From NCBI GenBank assembly GCA_913061185.1, contig CAJXTI010000010.1:23082-87081 (forward strand): 64,000 bases of DNA. The letters are read 5' to 3'. Of the stretch, positions 58,102 through 64,000 are shown piece by piece. Position numbers and translations under genes: made by a program. Source of the stretch: an uncultured Oceanobacter sp. (lineage in GTDB: Bacteria; Pseudomonadota; Gammaproteobacteria; Pseudomonadales; Oceanobacteraceae). The notes beneath the pieces were generated by a model. That model had not been told where the DNA came from. It did no database searches and saw only the letters and a program-made list of their open reading frames with translations. Numbering within the stretch: position 1 is the stretch's first letter; each line of letters opens with the position of its first letter.

Positions 58102-58947
58102 TTACGTATTGGGCGTTGCGGGTCGCCGGGCTGGCCACACGGTCGCCAGCAACATACCGGAGATCAGCCCACCCAGATGAGCACCATGGGCGATACCGGT
58201 CAGACCCGGTACCAGAGTGTCCCCCATCATGGTCAGCAGCAGCCAACCGGCCATCACCGGCAACAACATCGGTGGCACGGAGTACGCTATCTTGCGTTGA
58301 TACTGGCGCCAGCCAATCCAGCCCAATAGCCCCAGAGTCACACCAGACAACCCACCAAAGCCGGGGCCGCTGTACCACCATTGCGCCACATTGCCCACCA
58401 GCCCGGTAAGCAGCGTCAACAACAGCAACATCCGCGAACCATCGTGCTGCTCGATATTACGACCAAGAATCCACCACCACATGCCGTTAAACACCAGATG
58501 CATCAGCGAAAAATGCACCAGTAACGGCTTGAGCCAGGCTAATAGCCCGATATCCAGATAAGCGGCAAAATTCAGCCGCTGATCCGGCCAGAGGCCATCT
58601 CCCGGCCGAACCCAAGGCAACCAGTCGGTGGATAGCTGCATCCAGCCAAAGATCAGCACCAACAGCACAGAAACACCCAGTGTCACCGGAATTCTGGTTA
58701 ACATCAGAATCAGCGACACCAGCGGCCGGGTGCTCACCGGCTCGATTTCTGGGGCATCCAACTGACCTTCCCGCCACTGTTCGACCCAGGCCCGAACCTG
58801 GGGAATATCGGCCGGATTAGCCAGATAGATGTGCTGCTGGCCATCCACCATCACTACCCGATGAGCGATACGATGTGCCCATAATTGTTGTGTGATCGGC
58901 GACAGGTCGACCGTCGCGCCTGCTACCAGTACCAGCAAAGCTTCCAT
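58102..58947 (-). CDS. rhomboid family intramembrane serine protease
   Basis: A 281-residue protein: a soluble N-terminal region of about 90 residues (GlpG-like cytoplasmic domain), then six helices. The catalytic Ser is in GFGGLSGVTLG (GxSG), the catalytic His in AHGAHLGGLISG. The H-x-SLMHLVFN loop is also normal. Its start overlaps the phosphoesterase stop by one base (TGATG), so translation is coupled. Confidence 0.9.
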   Translation of the reverse strand: MEALLVLVAGATVDLSPITQQLWAHRIAHRVVMVDGQQHIYLANPADIPQVRAWVEQWREGQLDAPEIEPVSTRPLVSLILMLTRIPVTLGVSVLLVLIFGWMQLSTDWLPWVRPGDGLWPDQRLNFAAYLDIGLLAWLKPLLVHFSLMHLVFNGMWWWILGRNIEQHDGSRMLLLLTLLTGLVGNVAQWWYSGPGFGGLSGVTLGLLGWIGWRQYQRKIAYSVPPMLLPVMAGWLLLTMMGDTLVPGLTGIAHGAHLGGLISGMLLATVWPARRPATPNT

Positions 58948-59903
58948 CAGCGCTCGTTTTTTTCCACTCTGACCCAGGTAAATTTACTGGGTTGCAATTG
59001 ATGTTCGGTATCCATGCGGTAAGCAACCAGGCGGCCATATTTGACCGCACTGTAATCAATGCAGGCCAGGTTGCTGCTTAACGGCGAGGGGATACCTGCC
59101 ATCCAGTAATGACCAAAAAACAGCGGCTTTTCCTCAGCACTGTAAAACAACAGCTGACGTTTTTCCGCGTCACTCAGCAGCGAATGCTGCAGGTCATCTG
59201 GCAGCGGATCCGGTTGAAAAAGGACATCACTGTAGCGACTCGGTTCATGCTCCCAGAATTTGGTGCGAAAAAACTGCCTCACAAAACCATCATTGGCGGT
59301 CATGGAACGTCCTTGCGGTAATTTCAGCGATGTACCGCGCAGCATCCGATCCAGGAACTGATGCAAGAAACTGGACGTATCAACCGATTCCACCAGCAAA
59401 TCGCGATCCAGCTGGTTACCACCATAACGGGCAATATATTCCGCAATCATGTCGCTGTCCCAACAGGCATGCACCACACGAAAATGGTCGTATTCGGCAA
59501 ACAGCGGCCGTTCCAGAAACCAGTCGAGCATTTCGTTCAACTCTTGTGGATAATTGGCAAACTGCTCCATGGTGGCTTCGACGATGCGGGTATTACGACG
59601 GGTATGCTCGCGTAAAAACGGCTGACGCATACCGGCCGGTGCTTTGGTACAATAGGTAATCAGATTGTATTCATGATTCCCCATCAGCATTTCTGCTTCA
59701 CCGGCATCGACCATGTTCTTGACAATTTCGCAGGCCAGGCGGATGTGCGGGCCACGATCAACCACATCACCAACAAAGACTGCCTTGCGGTTATTGTGAC
59801 GATAAACACCGTGCTGCTTGCGGTAGCCCATTTGCTCAAGCAAAGTCACGAGGGTCTGCCCACAGCCGTGTATATCGCCGATCAGGTCATATCCCTGATG
59901 CAT
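58947..59903 (-). CDS. metallophosphoesterase
   Basis: A 318-residue calcineurin-like phosphatase. The motifs are GDIHGCG (9-15), GDVVDRGP (about 45-52), GNHEYN (about 75-80) and the C-terminal FFGHYW. It resembles PrpE/ApaH-like enzymes acting on phosphoprotein or diadenosine nucleotides, but the substrate is not defined. It lies 2 bases after nadK, in the same operon. Confidence 0.88.
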   Translation of the reverse strand: MHQGYDLIGDIHGCGQTLVTLLEQMGYRKQHGVYRHNNRKAVFVGDVVDRGPHIRLACEIVKNMVDAGEAEMLMGNHEYNLITYCTKAPAGMRQPFLREHTRRNTRIVEATMEQFANYPQELNEMLDWFLERPLFAEYDHFRVVHACWDSDMIAEYIARYGGNQLDRDLLVESVDTSSFLHQFLDRMLRGTSLKLPQGRSMTANDGFVRQFFRTKFWEHEPSRYSDVLFQPDPLPDDLQHSLLSDAEKRQLLFYSAEEKPLFFGHYWMAGIPSPLSSNLACIDYSAVKYGRLVAYRMDTEHQLQPSKFTWVRVEKNER

Positions 59904-59905
59904 GT

Positions 59906-60790
59906 TCAGTCTCCAAGGTTACTGCTCCAGCCCAGTTTGGTGCGGCAGATTTCGTAGAAGTTATGCCCTTTGGGGTGAATCAACTTCAGCTTGTGCGCTT
60001 TTTTGCGAATGGTAATGGTATCGCCCGGCGCGCACGGAATATGGGTCTGGCCATCACAGCTGAGCGTCGGGTAAATATCCAGGTCGCCATCAACATGGAT
60101 TTTGATTTCGCTTTTGCCATCCACCACAATCGGCCGACTCGACAAGGTATGAGGAAACATCGGCACCAGCACCAGGGCATCCAACTTGGGATGCATGATC
60201 GGCCCGCCTCCCGACAACGAATAAGCCGTAGAGCCGGTTGGCGTCGAGACAATCAGGCCATCCGAACGCAGGTTGTATACATACTGCCCTTCAATATACA
60301 GATCGAAGGCAATCATTCTGGCCGACTTGCCCGGATGTAATACCACGTCATTCAGGGCAGCGGCGGCACCAATCGGATTACCATCGCGCTTGACCTCGGC
60401 ATCCAGCAAAAAGCGCAATTCGCTGGTGTACTCGCCCTGTAAAACGGCCAGCACCTCATCGCACATGCCTTCGTCCGGACTGATGTCGGTAAGAAAACCG
60501 AGACGCCCACGGTTAATCCCCAACACCGGAATATGATATTTGGCTAATGCACGGGCAGCACCCAGCAAACTGCCATCGCCGCCGACAACAATCACCAGAT
60601 CACAAATCTCACCCAGCAGATTAACCTTGCTGACCTGCATATTGTGACCAGGAATCACCTCGGCAATACGATCGTCCAGAATGACGTAGTACCCTTCATC
60701 GGTCAGAAAGCGGGACAATCGCTTGACGGTTTCAATGACCTTGTTACTGTTCAGGCGGCCAATCAGGCCTATATTGCGGAATTCTTCCAT
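59906..60790 (-). CDS. nadK: NAD kinase
   Basis: A 294-residue enzyme that phosphorylates NAD to NADP. GGDGSLLGAAR (about 72-82), the following NRGRLGFLTD, and the GSTAYSLSGGGPI motif are intact. The length matches E. coli NadK (292). ATG 60790 is preferred to the GTG one codon earlier. It begins the operon that runs through the phosphoesterase and rhomboid genes. Confidence 0.96.
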   Translation of the reverse strand: MEEFRNIGLIGRLNSNKVIETVKRLSRFLTDEGYYVILDDRIAEVIPGHNMQVSKVNLLGEICDLVIVVGGDGSLLGAARALAKYHIPVLGINRGRLGFLTDISPDEGMCDEVLAVLQGEYTSELRFLLDAEVKRDGNPIGAAAALNDVVLHPGKSARMIAFDLYIEGQYVYNLRSDGLIVSTPTGSTAYSLSGGGPIMHPKLDALVLVPMFPHTLSSRPIVVDGKSEIKIHVDGDLDIYPTLSCDGQTHIPCAPGDTITIRKKAHKLKLIHPKGHNFYEICRTKLGWSSNLGD

Positions 60791-60886
60791 CACCCTAACC
60801 CAAGTCGTTGTTATCGATGCGGCCTGTACCCGGCGCTGTTATGGTACCCAATCCTGCCAAGCTGATACTGCCAGTGTCGGGAATGT

Positions 60887-61155
60887 AAAGGGGACATCTA
60901 TTTAATCCTGCACGGCTCTGCGCGAGTGTTGCCGTTGTTCAGGGCAAGGCGGCGAATGCAGCGAAATGACGCGTCCTTTTCACATTCGTCAACACCGCAC
61001 TGGACGGCGGCAACCCGCGCCCTGCGGGGGCTGCCGGATGATCTCGACTCGGTGTCGCCGACGTTTGACTTGACCCGTCAGGCCTGCAAGTTGGCTTCGT
61101 AATTCGAAACCATCCGCTAGCCCAGAGTGAGCACCGGATTAAATATATGTCCCCT
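60887..61155. mobile_element. 269-bp non-coding element with 20-bp terminal inverted repeats
   Basis: The left end AGGGGACATCTATTTAATCC and the right end (reverse complement AGGGGACATATATTTAATCC) differ at one base. A truncated copy of the right end recurs at 63921-63958. The inside encodes no transposase; one minus-strand stretch of about 60 codons without a start ends in the left repeat. The GGGGACAT-TTAAT end pattern is of a type I have seen beside REP-associated tyrosine (Y1) transposases, so this may be a non-autonomous relative. It carries no host gene. Confidence 0.7.
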
Positions 61156-61246
61156 GAAGGTCACGCTGGCAGGTTGTATTATTGACAAGATCCGGCTTTG
61201 CTTTTATTTCACTTCCCACCGCCGTGGGGCCGGAGGTTGGTTTCAG

Positions 61247-62026
61247 ATGTCTGCGATTGGAATGGTCATTGCGCTTGCACTGCCGATAGCTCTGTTGATG
61301 TTGGGAATGGTGTTTTACGGTCGGCATCAGCAGAAGCAGCAGTCGAAACGGATGCAAGCCCGTCTGATTGCCAGCAGGGCAGAAGAATTGCAAGAAGCGC
61401 TGGAATTTCTGATGGTGGTGGACAACCTTCAAGAGCTGCAGCTGTTGGTGCTGGAACGGGTCGAACAGCTGTATCAGCTGGCGCGTGAAACCCGGCCAGA
61501 GGGCAAGGTTCAAGTTGACTCTGAGGCACTGCCACCAGTTGATATTGAATCCCTGCGACATAAGATACTGGAGAACAAGGAACCCAGAATTGTACTCAAG
61601 AGTGATCGTGAAATCCGCTTTGCCAAGCAGCAGTTCAGCCGAGTGTTGAAAGCACTGGGGGCGATGGCGAAGCGCAAACAGATATCGGCCACCACGTTGA
61701 ACGAATATCGTCGTTATTTACGGCTGACGTTGCTGGAGCGGGAGGTCGATACCTTTACTGCCCAGGGAGATGTGGCGGCAGAGCGTGGCGATGTGGTTAC
61801 CGCCAGTGGCTACTACAAGGCAGCACGCAAGTTGTTGATTGAATTTGATTTGCAGTACCCGGAAAAAAACGAACGTATCCGGGACTTGTCGGAACGTACC
61901 AATGCCCTCTTTAATGGCGGGCTGATAAAAGAAGATAAATTGTCGAAAGCACTGTCCCGTGAAGCGGATGTTGAGCGAGACCCTCACGGAATTCCGTCGG
62001 ATCCGGAGGAAAAACGCAAATATTGA
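61247..62026 (+). CDS. membrane-anchored coiled-coil protein of unknown function
   Basis: A 259-residue protein with one N-terminal membrane helix (about 5-26, MVIALALPIALLMLGMVFY in pieces), then a cytoplasmic helical region with Glu/Gln/Arg-rich heptads (about 35-140) and a TPR-like stretch (AERGDVVTASGYYKAARKLL, about 200-220, in pieces). GGAGG lies 11 bases before the ATG. The frame extends into the inverted-repeat element upstream, but that part is not gene-like. No family recognised. Confidence 0.75.
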   Translation: MSAIGMVIALALPIALLMLGMVFYGRHQQKQQSKRMQARLIASRAEELQEALEFLMVVDNLQELQLLVLERVEQLYQLARETRPEGKVQVDSEALPPVDIESLRHKILENKEPRIVLKSDREIRFAKQQFSRVLKALGAMAKRKQISATTLNEYRRYLRLTLLEREVDTFTAQGDVAAERGDVVTASGYYKAARKLLIEFDLQYPEKNERIRDLSERTNALFNGGLIKEDKLSKALSREADVERDPHGIPSDPEEKRKY

Positions 62027-62041
62027 GGGTGGTTTTTACTG

Positions 62042-62992
62042 GTGTTTTTCTCCCGCACGGATTGTCTCACGGCTGTTGAATCATTTTTGTCTCTGTGTCG
62101 CTGCCTGAACGTTGAGCCTTTTCCGGAGATTGCCGGAATGGATGTCTCCGGGGTTGCTGTATTGCGGCTGGATCGTATTCATCCGGTACTGTCGGGCAAT
62201 AAACTGTTCAAACTCTTGTGTCACTGGCAGCCCTGGCAGGCGAGTCGCCAGCCTGGCTGGATTACTCCAGGCGGTGTCTGGTCTAATCACCTGCATGCGG
62301 TGGCTTTTCTGGGGCAGCGCCTGGGAATACCAACTACCGGCCTGATCCGTGGTTATGAACATCTGCCGCTGACCGCAACCCTGCAGGATTGCGCCGACTG
62401 GGGTATGCAGTTGGTCTTTCTGTCCAAAGTTGAATACCGGCAACGCTATCACCAGGCTTGGCAGCGTCATTGGTCACGCGTGACAGACAGCTATTTTATG
62501 GGTGAAGGCGGTGCTTTATTGACTGCTAGAGAGACGCTGGCCGTTCTGGAGAACGGCAAAGATCCTGGTGGGCAGGCGTTTGATGAGCTTGCCAGGGTTT
62601 GCAGCCGATATGATCAGGTCTGGCTGGCCGTTGGCAGCGGCACAACCGCAGCACATCTGCTGCCGCGTTTGCCGCCGCATGTGGTGCTGATGGCGGTGAA
62701 TACTGTGGCTGATGACGGTGCTATGGAACGGCGTTGGCAGCAAGAGTTCGCTGACAGGCAATGGCAGCTTGTTGCCTCTGTGGCGCGCCGGTTCGGGGCG
62801 CAATCCGACGTGTTGCGGGAACGTATTCTTGCTTTCGATCAGCAGGGTTTGCCGCTTGACCCTGTGTATGGCGTTGCTCTGGTAGAGACTTTTTTGCAGC
62901 AGCGGTCACTCTGGCAGGGCAAATCCGTGTTGCTGATTCATGGTGGTGGTTTGCAGGGACGACGGGGTATCGGCTTGGACATTGACTGCTGA
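62042..62992 (+). CDS. PLP-dependent enzyme, ACC deaminase/D-cysteine desulfhydrase-like
   Basis: A 316-residue fold-type II PLP protein. SGNKLFKL (about 51-58) carries the probable PLP Lys, GGVWSNHLHA (about 78-87) is the phosphate-side loop, and VGSGTTAAH (about 197-205) binds the PLP phosphate. It belongs to the 1-aminocyclopropane-1-carboxylate deaminase/D-cysteine desulfhydrase group; the substrate cannot be told. GTG 62042 follows GAGGGTGG and lies 15 bases after the preceding gene's stop. Confidence 0.85.
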   Translation: MFFSRTDCLTAVESFLSLCRCLNVEPFPEIAGMDVSGVAVLRLDRIHPVLSGNKLFKLLCHWQPWQASRQPGWITPGGVWSNHLHAVAFLGQRLGIPTTGLIRGYEHLPLTATLQDCADWGMQLVFLSKVEYRQRYHQAWQRHWSRVTDSYFMGEGGALLTARETLAVLENGKDPGGQAFDELARVCSRYDQVWLAVGSGTTAAHLLPRLPPHVVLMAVNTVADDGAMERRWQQEFADRQWQLVASVARRFGAQSDVLRERILAFDQQGLPLDPVYGVALVETFLQQRSLWQGKSVLLIHGGGLQGRRGIGLDIDC

Positions 62993-62998
62993 GCAAAA

Positions 62999-63868
62999 TC
63001 AGTCTGGCCAACGATCCGCAACCACCATCCAGCGTTGCTGTTCGGCCCATTGCTGCTGCCCGGTTGACTGTTGCTGCAGCGGTTTTACCCGAGCAAGGCA
63101 GAGCGGAACCTGCAAGTGACGAAAATGGCAGCCAAGCAGCTGGATGACATCGGCAGCACTGGCAGCAACTGGCGACAGTACCGGGCTGAGCCATTCGTCT
63201 CTCGCTAAAATTACCCAGAAACCTTCGGTGATATGGTTCGGCACGGCACTGGCGTGACACCAGCGGCCTTGCCAATGCTGTCGATTGACTTCTTGCGGAA
63301 GTTGCGCCGTAACGGTGCTGTCGGCAGGATAAAACAGACAGCCGCGAAACACCGCTTCGGAGTCTGTGGGGTGCCAGCCTATTGCTGCCAGCTGCTGCTG
63401 TGCTTCAGCCTGGCGAGACAGCGGCAGCTGTTGTTCACGGGTATGACGTATTTTGTTGGCCAGTCGATCACGCCGATTGGGGCCGATCCAGTCGTTGCCG
63501 ATGCCAAGATAAAACTTCAGCGCCAGTTCAATATGGCAGTGCTGCTCACCAGTATCGATCAGCAAATCAAGCTCACCTAATGTACGGCCATACTGGGAAA
63601 TCTGGATGTTGGCGTCCCAGCGCCAGTCGCTGTGTTGTAACCATTCGTGCCAGAGCGACTCGAATATCAGGCCCAGACGACTGTGTTTGGAGTGCTTGAT
63701 ACGCTGCCAACTGGCAGGCGAACCGGCTTGCTGCTGCAGCTGGGGAAACCATTGTGGCTGTGCGGCTGACCAGGAGCAGTCGAGCAACGATGGTGACGTC
63801 AGCGCCCATGTCAGATCACGCAGATGCTTGTCAGTCAGTTGGAAAAAGGGGTCGTCAGGCGTTTGCAT
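62999..63868 (-). CDS. DUF1853 family protein
   Basis: A 289-residue protein of the DUF1853 family. The HIELALKFYLG segment with the nearby GELDLLID gives a D-x(n)-E-x-K pattern typical of PD-(D/E)xK nuclease folds. RRDRLANKIRHTREQQLPLS is also conserved (in pieces). The activity is unknown. It is convergent with the PLP-enzyme gene, with 6 bases between stops. Confidence 0.85.
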   Translation of the reverse strand: MQTPDDPFFQLTDKHLRDLTWALTSPSLLDCSWSAAQPQWFPQLQQQAGSPASWQRIKHSKHSRLGLIFESLWHEWLQHSDWRWDANIQISQYGRTLGELDLLIDTGEQHCHIELALKFYLGIGNDWIGPNRRDRLANKIRHTREQQLPLSRQAEAQQQLAAIGWHPTDSEAVFRGCLFYPADSTVTAQLPQEVNRQHWQGRWCHASAVPNHITEGFWVILARDEWLSPVLSPVAASAADVIQLLGCHFRHLQVPLCLARVKPLQQQSTGQQQWAEQQRWMVVADRWPD

Positions 63869-63920
63869 GCGTCAGGTCAACAAGCCTTTTGGTAGTTGCT
63901 GTGATATAAATCGCGCACTT

Positions 63921-63958
63921 TAGGGGACATCTATTTAATCCGGTGCTCACTCTGGGCT
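63921..63958. mobile_element. truncated second copy of the inverted-repeat element
   Basis: These 38 bases match the reverse complement of 61118-61155 with one difference near the end (C for A in the terminal repeat) and stop abruptly at the adapter. The contig was therefore cut inside a repeat that occurs at least twice. Confidence 0.85.
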
Positions 63959-64000
63959 CTGTCTCTTATACACATCTGACGCTGCCGACGAAGAGGATAG
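63959..64000. other. Illumina Nextera adapter (artefact)
   Basis: CTGTCTCTTATACACATCT (63959-63977) is the Tn5 mosaic end, GACGCTGCCGACGA (63978-63991) the Nextera read-through adapter, AGAGGATA (63992-63999) the reverse complement of i5 index S503, and the last G the start of the P5 sequence. None of this is genomic; it should be trimmed. Confidence 0.98.

Overview
The window is chromosomal DNA of moderate GC from a free-living gammaproteobacterium, most likely of the Oceanospirillales/Pseudomonas kind. The evidence is the full set of core genes (murI, folE, metE, fadH, purT, nadK, pepN, queA-tgt-yajC-secD-secF), many small families typical of that group (DUF2489, DUF2789, DUF3135, DUF1853, DUF2797, DUF1315, UPF0149) and an RND/YCF48/DUF1329 cluster common in marine gammaproteobacteria. 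No phage, CRISPR array, intact insertion sequence, rRNA operon or plasmid gene was seen. The last 42 bases are Illumina Nextera adapter, so the right edge is an artificial contig end.

Layout. 0.2-7.8 kb: small envelope and housekeeping genes, a PstS-OmpA fusion with a Pho box, a REP-type palindrome, bolA, and the GTPase ylqF/rbgA. 7.9-11.1 kb: a sulfide-type module of an MBL hydrolase divergent from a BigR-like ArsR repressor, a SulP transporter and a small cysteine-rich ORF joined by overlapping stop/start codons. 11.2-15.7 kb: DUF2489, a YceI-like protein, murI, folE, a chalcone-isomerase-like protein, and ompW behind a perfect FNR-type box. 16.2-24.6 kb: a degenerate membrane sensor with an AraC partner, small genes, metE, a DUF3833 lipoprotein, a probable orphan small transcript, and a stand-alone MHYT protein.

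25-37.6 kb: fadH, then a UPF0016 manganese exporter behind a well-formed yybP-ykoY riboswitch, a lone HipB-like regulator, yaeQ, a Cys-rich Cu/Zn efflux permease, a CHASE4-GGDEF cyclase, purT, two Nudix hydrolases and several small Cys-rich proteins. 37.7-42.1 kb: polyphosphate:AMP phosphotransferase, a Bax-inhibitor-1 protein, an NhaR-type regulator and rlmJ. 42.2-48.3 kb: the queA-tgt-yajC-secD-secF operon (queuosine tRNA modification plus Sec accessory proteins) ending in a hairpin, then two tRNA-Leu genes under one strong promoter.

48.3-63.9 kb: a scar with an IS3-type remnant and a perfect palindrome; a long minus-strand block nadK - metallophosphoesterase - rhomboid - DUF1315 - DUF2797 - pepN - DUF1329 - YCF48-like - RND transporter with tight or overlapping junctions; a 269-bp inverted-repeat element; a membrane protein, a PLP enzyme and a DUF1853 gene. 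A second, truncated copy of the inverted-repeat element sits exactly where the contig ends. The items most worth follow-up are the Mn riboswitch/transporter pair, the orphan terminator-bounded transcript at 23.64-23.78 kb, the ArsR that lacks one of the two sensing cysteines, and the two repeat families.
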